A stretch of DNA of 64,000 bases, taken from contig JANBPT010000022.1 in assembly GCA_027575765.1 (NCBI GenBank), positions 1 to 64,000 of the forward strand, given 5' to 3'. Under the pieces are notes generated by a model. That model saw nothing but the letters and a program-made list of their open reading frames with translations, ran no database searches and was not told the origin of the DNA. Origin of the DNA: Tieghemiomyces parasiticus. Taxonomy: Eukaryota > Kickxellomycota > Dimargaritomycetes > Dimargaritales > Dimargaritaceae. Positions within the stretch are counted from its first letter, which is position 1. Each line of letters begins with the position of its first letter. A program made the position numbers and the translations under genes. This document shows positions 47,104 to 57,570 of the stretch, piece after piece.

Positions 47104-47714
47104 AAGTTGTATCTGTCTGTGTTGTCGTTGAGACGCCTTCTGTAATCCACTTCCCACTCTTCTTTTGTACCATTTATTCACCCCCCTCCCTCCCTCCTCC
47201 CCTATTCCTACCTGGTCACCTCATTAGTTACCCTCGGTTTTATAGCTGCCAATGGTGCACATATCGCCAGGTGTAGGGTAGGGTCGCCGGCACGACCCAC
47301 CCCTATGACTAACCCAAAGCCGCTCTAGATTTAGTCATGTTATTTTCCAACCCACCCCCACACTGTTATGAGTCTTCTCCAGCCTCACAGTAAATAAATA
47401 CCCCCCGAAAAAAAAACTTACAACACCGTTATCTTGTGGTCTACAAAATAGGCTAGCAGATGAGACAAGGGTCTATCGCACCCGCTCATAGAGCTGATCT
47501 GTGTCCAGGAATTCTCTTCTGGCAAGTCAAGTCTAATCTGGATAATCCGTATAGGCCGACGTTTTTCGTAGGCTACCACAGCCTGATATTGATGACGTGC
47601 TTACCGCGACCTGCCTCTTCCGCGTTGGCGAATATACCGGCTTCTTATTCCCTCGCCCTCCCACTCCCGGAATTTACGCTTCTCTCTACCAGTAACCACC
47701 CAACCCCCACCACC
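47104..47714. other. Intergenic region between RNR2 and MGS1
   Basis: This holds the 3' end of RNR2 (AAATAAATA near 47393..47401, then A8) and the MGS1 promoter. An ORF that begins at 47460 and runs into the MGS1 leader is in a different frame from the conserved exons and is not supported. Confidence 0.45.
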
Positions 47715-49986
47715 ATGAGCTCGCGTACGGCAGGTAAGCCAAGATTAGTTCATTCCACCCGGGACTTTGCGAATCGGCAACTCGCAGCTAACCATGAGCG
47801 TCAACTGTGTATTGTGCGGGTCCAAGGAAGTAAGCGCCACCTAAACCAGTCCACTTTCTTGGTCCTTTACCCGTCGTACTCAACACTTGTTCAGTGCAGT
47901 GCCCCGTTTGCCAGCGGAGCGTCTACGAGTTCTTTATCAACAAGCACCTCGACTCCGGTTGCCAAGCCCACGTCCTCGGTCACCTTACCTCGGACACGAC
48001 GGTCGCCGCAGGCACGGCCGAAACCATAGCTGTCACGCCTGACATGACCCACCCACCAGGGACCCCGACCAGTCGTAAGCGAGTCCGCGGGGACTCGGAC
48101 CCTCGGTCACCTTGCGTCCCAGGGCGCACCCAGAGTATTCTGACGGGTGGGGCCCAGGGTCAATTGACTCTCGGTAGCACCGCCGCCCGGGTTAATCCGC
48201 GGCCACCGCCGTCGGCTGTGACCAATGGGCCCGTCGACGAACCCGTGGGGACCCAACTTCCCGCCGCCGCCGAGGTCGTAGCGGATAAATCTAAAAGCAA
48301 GTCCCGTGCGGCTTCCCGGCCAGCGGCCCCGCTCGCCGAACTGATGCGGCCAAAAACATTTGACGAATTTTACGGCCAAACCGAACTGGTAGGCCCCAAG
48401 GGCGTGCTCCGCCAACTGGTCACGCAACAACGACTCCCGTCGCTCATCCTTTGGGGTCCACCGGGGACGGGTAAGACGACCCTAGCCCGCATCATTGCGC
48501 AATCGATCGGTGCCTACTTTCGAGAGCTCTCGGCCGTCAGCCAGGGGCTCGCCGATGTGAAAAAGGTCCTCGAGGAAGCCCAGCAGGCCATCCGTTACAC
48601 CCGCGGCCGCACCATCATCCTTTTCATTGATGAGATCCACCGGTTTAACAAAGCCCAGCAGGACTTCTTTTTGCCCTATGTCGAGCGCGGCGCCCTCACA
48701 CTGATCGGCGCGACCACCGAAAATCCGTCGTTTAAGGTCAATAACGCCCTGCTGAGTCGCACCCGAGTGTTTGTGCTCCAAAAGATCGGCGATGAGACCA
48801 TGGTGGAGATTTTACAGCGGGCCGCCCAGTATAAGCGCGGGTGGGAGGAGAAGCCCGCGGTGATGGAGCGCCAAGTTGATGCAGTCCAGCCGGAGGGCCC
48901 CGCTGGTGAGAGCCTCGAGACGGTCATTCCTCTCGACAGCGAGGACGCGGTAGGAGCCAAGGCGGGGCCTGGAATTGTGACTACCCCGTCCGCTATGGAC
49001 GAGCGCGAACTTGCCGTCCTCAATCACATTGTGTCACTGAGTAACGGCGACGGTACGTATCTCAGTTCGCCGATTATGCTCGACTGTGTGCCTGGAATAA
49101 TACCCAGACCCCCAGGGTATAGCCGTACCCTCTGAGTGCCCCCCCCCTCTACGTTGAAATACTCTTACACCATACACCTCACCTGATTTCCCTCCCTCCT
49201 CTACAGCGCGAACCGCCATCAATACCCTTGAGGTCGCACTTGATACCCAGACCGGCTCGTCACTGAGCATCGACGATGTGAAGCGGGCACTACAAAAGAC
49301 ACACCTTTTGTACGACCGGGACGGCGATGAGCACTACGATATCATTTCGGCCTTCCACAAGAGTGTGCGTGGCAGCGACGATAACGCTACCCTATATTGG
49401 CTGGGACGTATGCTAGAGGCTGGCGAGGATCCACTCTATGTCGCCCGACGTATGATTCGTATCGCCTCCGAAGATGTGGGTCTGGCTGACAATAACGCAC
49501 TACCTATGGTAAGTCATGAGGGTACATTCTAACCTGCCTACCTGTGCATGTTAACCGTGCCCCCTTTCCCGCGTTACTATATGTCCTTTCTGACCGAATC
49601 GCTATTACTATTATTATTAATATTACTTCGCCTGGACACCTCCACATACATGTATACTGTCCCTCCCCCAATAGGCCGTCGCAGCCTACCAGACCTGTCA
49701 GTTCATCGGCATGCCCGAATGCGACGTGACGCTGGCGCACTGCGCGACCTACCTCGCCCGAGCCCGCAAAAATGTGGAAGTCTACCAGGCCTACAAGAGA
49801 GTCAAGCAGACCATCGCCGAGGGTAACGTTGAACCCGTCCCGCTGCACCTCCGAAACGCCCCCACGCGGCTCATGTCCGACTTAGGGTACGCCCAGGGGT
49901 ACAAGTATAATCCTGATTTTGACGGCCCCGTCGATCAGACCTATTTGCCAGACCGCCTCAAGGTCAAGGAATTCTTTACGCCATGA
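47715..49986 (+). CDS. MGS1: MGS1/WRNIP1 AAA+ ATPase with UBZ zinc finger
   Basis: A five-exon gene for about 610 residues. Exons: 47715..47733, 47788..47829, 47895..49052, 49207..49508 and 49675..49986; all junctions are in phase. A UBZ ubiquitin-binding finger (CPVCQRS...HLDSGC) opens exon 3. A disordered linker follows, then the clamp-loader-like AAA+ core: '[12 protein letters not shown]', Walker [10 protein letters not shown], Walker B '[10 protein letters not shown]', sensor 1 '[11 protein letters not shown]', and sensor 2 '[14 protein letters not shown]' (made by splicing). The C-terminal tetramerisation region has 'HKSVRGSD', 'SEDVGLAD' and '[12 protein letters not shown]'. Mgs1/WRNIP1 acts at stalled replication forks with PCNA and DNA polymerase delta. 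An alternative start at 47794 with acceptor 47899 is also in phase (about 600 residues), so the first residues are uncertain. Confidence 0.92.
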
Positions 49987-50505
49987 GGCGTGACACTGGT
50001 AATTGGTGGAGCCATCGATATTAAAACTATACAGCGTAGTAGATGGACAAAAATTGGAATGTAACCATGTCAACTCGGTAACGTTTAATGTTGTATACGC
50101 AGGAATACCAGTGGCCATGTGCATTGTACAATGAATTAAAATCGACTAGATCCTATGTGACTATTGGAGTGCCATCGCAGAATACCCAAGAAGGAATTAG
50201 GCTGGATCATACAACGTGTTTATTCAAGGAACGGAAAGCGAAGCCGGAAAAAAAATACACATAAAAATCAACTTGTCAAGACCAGGTGAATAGAAAAGTA
50301 ATCGTACATGAGATAAAGGTTGGTAAACTTTGGTGTGTAAAACTCAAGAGTAAAGGAGAAGGGGATTTAACAAGGGGAAGCCAAATAACCTGAAGGTCAT
50401 GTCGACAAGTCCCGCCCAGAACATACTTATAATGCTATGTGAAGCGCTCCACGAGCAAAACTTTACAGCAGAAGTATGGATCTTGACAACATCAGACCGC
50501 ATCAC
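49987..50505. other. AT-rich convergent intergenic region
   Basis: This lies between the stops of MGS1 (+) and secreted peptide gene B (-). It is AT-rich, with an A8 run near 50251. No supported ORF. Confidence 0.5.
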
Positions 50506-50769
50506 TTACTCCTCCGTCGTCTTAATCTCCTCAGTCAGCTCATCGGACTTGTGGAAGCGGTCGGCGACCGCCTGACCCGCATGGTAGCCAGCAACTGCTA
50601 GGAGACCGACACCGGCACCGATTCCGGCCTTAGCCAACAGACTACGCTTGCTAAGCGTGGGGAGACTGGCCGAGCGTTCGGCAGCCGCGGAACCAGCACT
50701 GGCGGCAGACGGGTTAATGAGAGCCATGGAGAAGCAGAGGGCAACGGCAGCGGTAAGGGTGAACTTCAT
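50506..50769 (-). CDS. Small secreted peptide precursor B (glycine-zipper, Kex2 site)
   Basis: An 87-residue protein starting MKF like precursor A (42584..42856). It has a signal peptide (1 to about 25), a propeptide, a dibasic Lys41-Arg42 processing site, then a mature region of 45 residues. This has a Gly/Ala-rich GxxxG helix (47-66) followed by 'GYHAGQAVADRFHK' and an acidic tail. The segment lines up with precursor A's 'GYISAEKLADHFKK'. The only cysteine is in the signal peptide. Family not recognised; paralogy with A is inferred. A TATA box lies about 190 bases upstream. Confidence 0.62.
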   Translation of the reverse strand: MKFTLTAAVALCFSMALINPSAASAGSAAAERSASLPTLSKRSLLAKAGIGAGVGLLAVAGYHAGQAVADRFHKSDELTEEIKTTEE

Positions 50770-51737
50770 CGTGGCAGCGGTGGAAAGGGGGGGGGTGAGG
50801 GGAGTGGTGATGGCCGGGTAAGAAAGGATGGCGGTGGCGGTAGAGTCAAACTGAAGAGTAGTGACCGGAGTGGGGTAGAGCGCTAGAGGTAGTAGAGTAG
50901 GGTAGAAGTGGGTAGGTAAGAGTGTGATGAAATTGGTGGCTAAGGGGGCCAGAGCGAGATCCTTTTATAATCTTGGTAGATACAAGGCTGACGGTGATAT
51001 TGCGGGGGGGGGGGCGTTGTGATGACTAGCGTTTCGATGGTCGCGGGAGTCCAGACGGAGACGGTATGAGCAGAGTATCGAATAAGGTGGTTGTGGTGGT
51101 GGGGGGGGGGAGAAGGGCGAGACGGCCTGTGACGGTCGCCCTAAGTCCCAGGGCAGGCGTCCTCATATGAAGGAACCCGCGCGGCCCCTGACCACACCCT
51201 CTCAGACCCAAGTCTGAGTCCTCCACCTTCTGGATGGGCCGAGGCCAAGCGGGGAAACTACCACGTCGCTGTATGTCGCCGCAGGCTCGGCCAAAGGGAG
51301 CGTAACTGTACTCTTATTTAGCCTTCCTTCCTCACCTGTTCCGCGGCCCCCTACTAAATTAGGGGCTTTACAGCGCGGGGCCGGAGGCTATAAGGGAAGA
51401 AGAGAGAGAATGTGTGTGTGTGTGATAGCGACGAAGGGGGGGGGTAGAAGGTAACCTGATGGCTGGCCCGAAGTAATTATAGGGTCCCGGACTAACCCTG
51501 GCGACGCGGGGCCGCCGAGGTGTGAGAGGTAGCCAGCTGCCGTGTTCTTCACGATCGATAAAATCTTGGCGGTAAAGTATATTTTATTGAAAATGCAAGA
51601 GCCTTGAACCAAAGCCCACGCGTGAAAAAAAAAAGAAGGTGTAGTAAGGTATCTCGAGTCAAGCGGGAGAGGAGGGGTGAGTTTTCTTTTTTTTTTTAAT
51701 AAGGAAAGTGACATAACTAGACATAAGGAGTCTCGCT
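50770..51737. other. Intergenic region upstream of secreted peptide gene B
   Basis: This holds the promoter of peptide gene B and the PDI 3' flank. It carries several G homopolymer runs (near 51003, 51103 and 51437), a (TG)7 repeat at 51411..51424 preceded by GA repeats, and a T-run near 51685. No supported ORF. Confidence 0.45.
50962..50969 (-). promoter_or_regulatory. TATA box of secreted peptide gene B
   Basis: TATAAAAG on the minus strand, about 190 bases upstream of the ATG at 50769. Confidence 0.45.
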
Positions 51738-52865
51738 TTACAGTTCGTCGTGGCCGGCCTGCTTCGGCACAACCTTACGGAACAGATCGAGGATGTTCTT
51801 GCGGATGTTAAAGCTATCGGCACTGGACGGGGTCAGCTCGCGCTCGGTGAGAATCTTGTTGAGGCGGTCAAATTCCTTGGTAACAAATTCCTTGTTGGAA
51901 GCCACCTTGGCCATGACCTTGACATAGTACTGAGCGTAGGTGCTGGTGAGCTGCTTGGCGGCCTCGCCGGCCTGCTTAATGACCGACTGGCGTTTGGCAT
52001 CGGCGGCCTGGTAGAACTGGTCCACATACTGGTTCATCTTCTCGACGAGTCCAGCTGTAGCGTCCAGTCCGCCATCGGCCAAACGGTGAGTACCGCAGTG
52101 CTTGTTGAGGTATTCCACAAAGTCGGCCTCGGTGCGGCCGGCGTCGTACTCCACCGGAGCGGTCTCGGCGCCGGCGGGGAAGAACTTGATGGTCGGGTAC
52201 CCGGTCACGTCGTAGCGGGAGGCCACGTCAGGGTCGACGGTGGCGTCCAGCTTGGTCACCAGACAGTTAGGCTCGTTGGCAAAGACCTTGGCCACTTTCT
52301 CGTAGATGGGGGCCAGCTGCTTGCAGTAGCCGCACCACGGGGCATAAAACTCGACCAGGACCCCCTTGGTGGGGTCGAGGGCGACGGTATCAAAGTCGGC
52401 GGTGGTCAGGGCGCGGACGTAGGTCTTCTCCTTGGCAATGCGGGCACGCACGCCGGTCTTGTCGGTGATGAACTGGGACAGGGATTCGAGGTCGCGGCCG
52501 CCGTCGTAGGCCAAGGGCTGCTTCGGGTCCTGGCTAAACAACTTGAGTGTAGGGAAGCCCTGCACGTCAAAGCGGGAGCCCAGGCTGCGGTGCTGGTCGG
52601 CATCTACCTTGGCAATCACCACCTTGTCCTTGGCGTGAGCGAAGCCCGTGGCCAGTTGCTCGTACACCGGGGCCAGGGTCTTGCAGTGCCCGCACCACGG
52701 CGCAAAGAACTCCACCAGAACGGGCTTGGACCCATCCACCACGCTGTCAAAGTTGTCTACGGTCAACTCCACCACGTCGGAGCCGCTGGCATGGACGCGC
52801 ACCACGGCGAGGGTGCTGAGCAGAGCGACGAGGGCCACCGTCAGCCAAGTCGAGCGGAACTGCAT
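51738..52865 (-). CDS. ER protein disulfide isomerase, two thioredoxin domains plus ERp29-type C-domain
   Basis: A 375-residue single-exon secretory-pathway foldase. A signal peptide (1 to about 26) is followed by two thioredoxin domains with active sites APWCGHCK (Cys58/Cys61) and APWCGYCK (Cys178/Cys181). A helical ERp29c/D-domain (about 275-365) comes next, and a C-terminal HDEL ER-retrieval signal ends the protein. This a-a'-D arrangement is that of fungal TigA/ERp38-type PDIs (about 360 residues), not of four-domain Pdi1. It would form and rearrange disulfides in nascent secreted proteins. The ATG at 52865 precedes a good signal peptide; a 39-codon upstream extension of the frame is likely leader. 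The long ORF on the opposite strand is an antisense shadow. Confidence 0.93.
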   Translation of the reverse strand: MQFRSTWLTVALVALLSTLAVVRVHASGSDVVELTVDNFDSVVDGSKPVLVEFFAPWCGHCKTLAPVYEQLATGFAHAKDKVVIAKVDADQHRSLGSRFDVQGFPTLKLFSQDPKQPLAYDGGRDLESLSQFITDKTGVRARIAKEKTYVRALTTADFDTVALDPTKGVLVEFYAPWCGYCKQLAPIYEKVAKVFANEPNCLVTKLDATVDPDVASRYDVTGYPTIKFFPAGAETAPVEYDAGRTEADFVEYLNKHCGTHRLADGGLDATAGLVEKMNQYVDQFYQAADAKRQSVIKQAGEAAKQLTSTYAQYYVKVMAKVASNKEFVTKEFDRLNKILTERELTPSSADSFNIRKNILDLFRKVVPKQAGHDEL

Positions 52866-54148
52866 GCTGGCGAACAGGCAGATGGCAGGTAAAGGGGAAG
52901 AGAATGGGAGGGAGATGGAAGACGGAATAATCAACCGCTGTGTATGCGTGTACGGAAGGGGTAAATGGACAACTGCCAACAATACAAATGTGTGCAGTTA
53001 TTGATCTGAGAGGGGTGCAGATGAGGGAGAGTAGTGGCCCAGCGGCTAGCGAGGGAACACGGCGCTGATGGGTTCAGAGGGACTGGGCGCGGGGTGGTCG
53101 TGGGGACACGGAATGGCAGGCAGGCGTGCGGCAGGAGGGCTGCGGACCATGACACGGGAAGCCCGACCCTCTTACCGCCGTGGGTCGGAGTCTCCCTCCA
53201 GCCCAGTTCAAATCAGTCGGGCGGCTCAGGGTAAGACGAGGGGTGGGCGTGGCGGGAGCTGAGTCCGTCGTCATGGCCACGGCCCACTCCGCCAGTGGGC
53301 AGACGCTCGGTTCCCCCCAGGGGACAACACGCTGCGGGCCTCGCCTCCTTGATCGGAGCAAGACCGGGTGCAGCACTGTACAGACGGACCGGCCGTGCCT
53401 TCCCCCCTGTCAGCTTACGGACATGTAGAACGCCTAGGGCGGCGATAGCTTGAAGGCTGTCTGGGCCCTCTGGCACCGGAATCAGCTTGCACGCCAATTA
53501 ATCTGCATTCTGGGCAGTGGGGGCGCGGGCTTTGACCCTGTCTTGTATCTGCTCAGCACCCGTCGTCATTGTTGGGATCAACAGGGTCCAGAAAAGACCA
53601 AGTCAGGTTCTAGGTGGCAGACCAGATCATTCTCCAGCCCAACCCTTCAGGCCCATCGATCGATGGTGGGCGTTGCGTCACAACACAGCGGTTCGCAGCT
53701 TCGTCATTACGTGGCTTTTACATCCCATCCATTGGCGCCAGTGAGCAGGTCTGGAGGGCTAGTGGCGCTTTTAAGCACTGGCAGCGGACTCCAGGAACCT
53801 TGCCGCTATGCTACACAGTCAAAATATCGATCCCCGCCTGGCTGTTTAAAGCCTTCACCTTGTAGTCCTCGGCACACGACCCCTTATCCTCCCGCCCCCT
53901 CAGGTCCACTGAGACTGTCCAAACCCCCCCCCCCCATCCTACGCGAAGTAGTTGCGTCTCACCTGTCCTCTGCCCCGGGCGAATTCGACCTTGTCCATTC
54001 CTGGCCTCACCTCATTCGTCTCGGGCATTTCTACAACCTGCCCCACCGCGCAGCAAGTTCACTATCAGTGCTGCGCCACTACCACTACCGCTACCACCAC
54101 CTCACGTATTCCACCCACCACCGGGCCCTAGGGCACCGTACTCCACCC
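52866..54148. other. Divergent intergenic region, PDI and 54149 gene
   Basis: This holds the promoters of PDI (-) and of the next membrane-protein gene (+). The + frame of the 54149 gene is open back to 53450, but the extra 233 codons read as low-complexity, pyrimidine-rich leader. A C13 run lies near 53923..53935. Confidence 0.4.
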
Positions 54149-56500
54149 ATGGGTCGCCACCGTAGGCGTGGCAGCAGCTGCAGCCAAGGTGAGGGCAGTC
54201 GGGTTCCGTCGGCCTACTTCACTTCACTAGACCAGCCCGGAGCCCACTCGGTTGACTATGCTCCAGCAGAAGGTCCGCTCCATATTAGCCCGCGGTTGAC
54301 CGCCGACCGGGGCGACTTCGCCAGCTTCGTTGACCTGCTCCGGGTTCCACTCCATCTCCTGTTAAGTCTAGTAGCCCCAGTCCTCTCCTTTCTATTTTTC
54401 CTCGGCCGCCAGGCCGTGCTCACTTTAATTGCCACGCTAGCCGGTCTGGCCTTACTGGCAGGCAACGTGTGTCGATTGGTGGGGTTTCTATTGGGCGCTC
54501 CCACTACGGCGCGGGCCGCCGTTCCTCCGATGGCTATCCCCGCCACCACGACGCAGGTTAGCCTGGCCTGCTCTGGACCCCCGTGCGACGTGACCATTCG
54601 GCCGCACGTTGAAGATACACCAGTTAACGGTGAACGCGGCCACGACAAACCCCCGATACACAACCGCAGCCACAGCCGGTCATGCCATGGTAGCGTCGGT
54701 GCGAGTGACTCCATCCGCTTGGGTAGCGGTTCGGGCTCCACATCCTCCAGGTCTCGTAGGCAAGTCACCATGAACCGCCGGCACCCACCACCGGTCCACC
54801 GCCGCTCAGCCTCTTGCGAGGACCTGACGGCACACAGCTCTCCTGCTCTAGCTCCAAGCGAGTCTATGTACTGTGCGGAATCATTGCCGCACCCGTCCCA
54901 AGGGGATCACCTTCACCACGCTACCCCTGCCAAGTTTGTCGGGCGGCGTTTGGCCGATTTGCGCAACCTCACCCTACGTCGCACCAAACCGGAATCCATT
55001 CACCACGTACACTCACACGCCAATTCGTGGTGTGCTCGCCCGGATCTGGGCCTGGCTGAACCCCACGGCACACAACAATCTCGCCACTCGGCCGAAACGT
55101 CCAATCTACCTCGTGGGCTCAATATCCAGGGGCATTTGGAGCCAGCCCAGTCTCGCGACGCCAATGCCCGTCAGAGTTCGGCTGGCCTGCTGTTCACTCC
55201 GCATGTAAGCGCTCACCCGGCGGTCCCGACGACCCTGGGTGAATCAACCTCGCAACCGCCTGTACTAGTCAAGACGGGGGCCCACGCCAGCGACATCACA
55301 AAGGTGGCCGCCGTCCCTCTTCACGTCTTGGAAACTGCCGCCAGTCCGGTATACCGCAACGTCCAGAAGGTCAATGCTGCAGTGGCTAGTCGGATCCATC
55401 CTTTAACGGGCGAGGCGGTCCAGCCCACTACCCGGCCCAGTGCTGTTGAATCCGCCCCAGAAGTGAAGCAGCCTTCATCACAGAACTTTCCACCGTCTTC
55501 ATCATCAACCTACTGGCAGAGCCCAGCGCGCGAAGTTGCCAGTAGCGGAAAGAGCGCTAGAGACAATGATGTAGGTAGCAAGGGCGTGGCGTCACACGAG
55601 GCCCACGTGTCACCGCGGCGGGCCTCCATGTCGCCCGATCGGTTAGCCCATTCAAGCAGCACACCCGACACCATCGCCGCCCGCAGCACCACGGCGGGAT
55701 CCAATGGCCTCGAGTCCGATGCGGCCCAATCGCTAATGCAAGTGGTCAGTACGGACCAAGGGTTGGTCCCAGCCACCCTTGTAACCACCGCCGCCCCGAT
55801 GGTCTACAAGACTGCTCCAATGGTGACTCGTCGCAGCGAGGACGAACGACGCCACAGCACCGGTGGCAAGGACCATGTATCCCGCCGCCATCGCTTCAAA
55901 CACAAACTAGCCCACATTTTCCATCCGCGCCGCTCCAAGTCTGTGGTGGATCCTAGCGGTTTGTCGGCCCCCCCGGAGCCCGCAGGGGCTCACCATCCCG
56001 CGGAGACGGCCAACAATGGTGCTCAGCTCTACCAAATCGACCCGCACACGCCCTACCACCTCTTACCGGGCGACTCCCAGCACCCGGCAGTACTGGTGGA
56101 CCCGATAGACCACGAAGCCGGTGCCGCTTTGGGACTTTATCGGGTGGGCCACGGCGAGACGACGCTTGCATCTCCTCAACGACAGCCACGTCCCCGACAT
56201 GGCCAACGAACCCAAACCTGGCACGATCGACCGCGTCACTCTCACAGCATCCGCCGCCAGCAACGCCGCCGTGAACGGCGTCGTCGGTTGATGGGTGCTG
56301 GCAGCGCGAGTAGCTCGTGTGACACTAACTGTTCTTGCCGGGATGGCAGTAGCAGCGGGGGTGGCGGCCCCACCGGTGAGGGGAGTACCCTTACCACCTC
56401 GGTAAGCGGCCTGTCGCTGCGGAGCACCATCGGATCGCGTTCAGTGGCCAGCAGTGCCGACATGAGGATGATGGACTCGCACCGGGATACAGAGCTGTAG
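54149..56500 (+). CDS. Unrecognised membrane protein with long disordered region
   Basis: A 783-residue product from the ATG at 54149. A basic start (MGRHRRR) is followed by a hydrophobic region with two adjacent membrane segments (about 66-84 and 89-116), which could be a hairpin. The remaining 660 residues are disordered, rich in Ser, His, Pro, Thr and Arg. They contain basic clusters (for example 'HRFKHKLAHIFHPRRSK' near 580-600 and an Arg-rich run near 705-718) and end in a Ser/Gly-rich tail with a small Cys cluster (CDTNCSC). I know no matching family. A membrane-anchored scaffold or signalling protein is a guess. The ATG was chosen because the upstream 233 codons look non-coding; a longer protein from 53450 is possible. 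Confidence 0.55.
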   Translation: MGRHRRRGSSCSQGEGSRVPSAYFTSLDQPGAHSVDYAPAEGPLHISPRLTADRGDFASFVDLLRVPLHLLLSLVAPVLSFLFFLGRQAVLTLIATLAGLALLAGNVCRLVGFLLGAPTTARAAVPPMAIPATTTQVSLACSGPPCDVTIRPHVEDTPVNGERGHDKPPIHNRSHSRSCHGSVGASDSIRLGSGSGSTSSRSRRQVTMNRRHPPPVHRRSASCEDLTAHSSPALAPSESMYCAESLPHPSQGDHLHHATPAKFVGRRLADLRNLTLRRTKPESIHHVHSHANSWCARPDLGLAEPHGTQQSRHSAETSNLPRGLNIQGHLEPAQSRDANARQSSAGLLFTPHVSAHPAVPTTLGESTSQPPVLVKTGAHASDITKVAAVPLHVLETAASPVYRNVQKVNAAVASRIHPLTGEAVQPTTRPSAVESAPEVKQPSSQNFPPSSSSTYWQSPAREVASSGKSARDNDVGSKGVASHEAHVSPRRASMSPDRLAHSSSTPDTIAARSTTAGSNGLESDAAQSLMQVVSTDQGLVPATLVTTAAPMVYKTAPMVTRRSEDERRHSTGGKDHVSRRHRFKHKLAHIFHPRRSKSVVDPSGLSAPPEPAGAHHPAETANNGAQLYQIDPHTPYHLLPGDSQHPAVLVDPIDHEAGAALGLYRVGHGETTLASPQRQPRPRHGQRTQTWHDRPRHSHSIRRQQRRRERRRRLMGAGSASSSCDTNCSCRDGSSSGGGGPTGEGSTLTTSVSGLSLRSTIGSRSVASSADMRMMDSHRDTEL

Positions 56501-56703
56501 CCAAATCACCGGCCGTTGACACTTTATATTTGTTTAATTTTGTAAATTATGTAGACTTGGCTTCTGATCTTTTGTGCTGAAGGCGGCCGACTTTTTCATG
56601 CACGTTAGCGTAAACTACCGGACTTTAATATTAAAGGTAATGCATATAGTGGAAGGTCGAGTGGAGTAGGCCAGGATACGAAAGTGCACCGGGTGCATTG
56701 TCT

Positions 56704-57570
56704 TTAGGACTCCAGCCGACGCCTCCGCGGATTCAACAGGATACCCCGAAGGGAACGCAGTTCCGATCGGACCAGGACGGTGGTGTCGGTCGGATCGGTG
56801 TAACCGCCGCCGGGGGTGTATCCGGCGTACGCGTAGGTGGAAGCGTAGGCCGATCCGGGGTCGGTGCTCCGCGCCGCCGCGTAGGAAACGTCAGCCCTGA
56901 CTTGTGAGACCTTACGCTTGAAAATGATCAATGCATAGTCCTCCGGAGGCTGATCCGCTAATGATTTGGTTTGCAACGTCGCAACGAGATTGGTGCCTTG
57001 GGCGACGAGGCGCACGACAGCAGCGGCCAGGGCTGTCGGGAAATTGGTCGCTATTGGTGAGGGTGCCTGACCGGCGGGTGGATGGGTAGCCGTCGGTGAG
57101 GTCGTGGTTTGGTGGTCCTGCGTAAACGCGGCCAGAAACTTGGGGGCGGCGGTCTGGGCCTCGGCCTTGGTCGGCAGCGGCTCGGTAGAGGGAATGCGTG
57201 CGTGCGGCGGATGAGGGGCGTCGATGCCACATGTGCATGTGCCTTTTACTCCTTCGCTCGTCGGCACCAGCTCGACAGTTCCCTCGGACATGTGCCGCCG
57301 GTGGTCCGCCAAGAGCTGCCGTCGGTCGGCTAGGGTACGCACCCGGGTGGCGCGCAGCTCTCGAAAGTATACGAGCTGGGCCCGGAGGCGCTCGTATACC
57401 GAGATACCGCCGATGGTCAGGCTGACCAGGACAAGCCATACGGCAAACGCTCGGCGGTAGGTAGTGTGGCGCAGGACGGCATCCAAGGTCCGGTCGGGCA
57501 CACCACGCCCCCAGCGTAGCGCCAGGAGGAGGTAAAATTTGGCCGTTTGGGCCAGGGCCGATGTGGACAT
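56704..57570 (-). CDS. Unrecognised single-pass membrane protein, 288 residues
   Basis: An ATG-started single-exon ORF. Residues 1-40 are partly hydrophobic (YLLLALRWGRG). A clear transmembrane helix lies at about 41-57 (AFAVWLVLVSLTIGGIS). An Arg-rich amphipathic helix follows (58-93), then a small CTC cluster (near 111-113), an Ala/Thr/Pro-rich linker, a predicted helix (about 175-205), a Tyr/Gly-rich stretch and a basic end. The topology suggests an organelle-membrane protein with most of its mass on one side. No family is recognised; peroxisomal or mitochondrial adaptor proteins of similar layout exist, but I cannot assign one. It converges closely (204 bases) on the gene ending at 56500. 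Confidence 0.55.
   Translation of the reverse strand: MSTSALAQTAKFYLLLALRWGRGVPDRTLDAVLRHTTYRRAFAVWLVLVSLTIGGISVYERLRAQLVYFRELRATRVRTLADRRQLLADHRRHMSEGTVELVPTSEGVKGTCTCGIDAPHPPHARIPSTEPLPTKAEAQTAAPKFLAAFTQDHQTTTSPTATHPPAGQAPSPIATNFPTALAAAVVRLVAQGTNLVATLQTKSLADQPPEDYALIIFKRKVSQVRADVSYAAARSTDPGSAYASTYAYAGYTPGGGYTDPTDTTVLVRSELRSLRGILLNPRRRRLES

Noticed and set aside
51750..52892. 380-codon plus-strand ORF opposite PDI
   Set aside because: Antisense shadow of a strongly conserved PDI gene, with Gly/Val/Leu-rich translation typical of shadows.
53450..54148. N-terminal 233-codon extension of the 54149 gene
   Set aside because: Low-complexity, pyrimidine-rich sequence with poly-C; the product reads as untranslated leader, so the later ATG was preferred.
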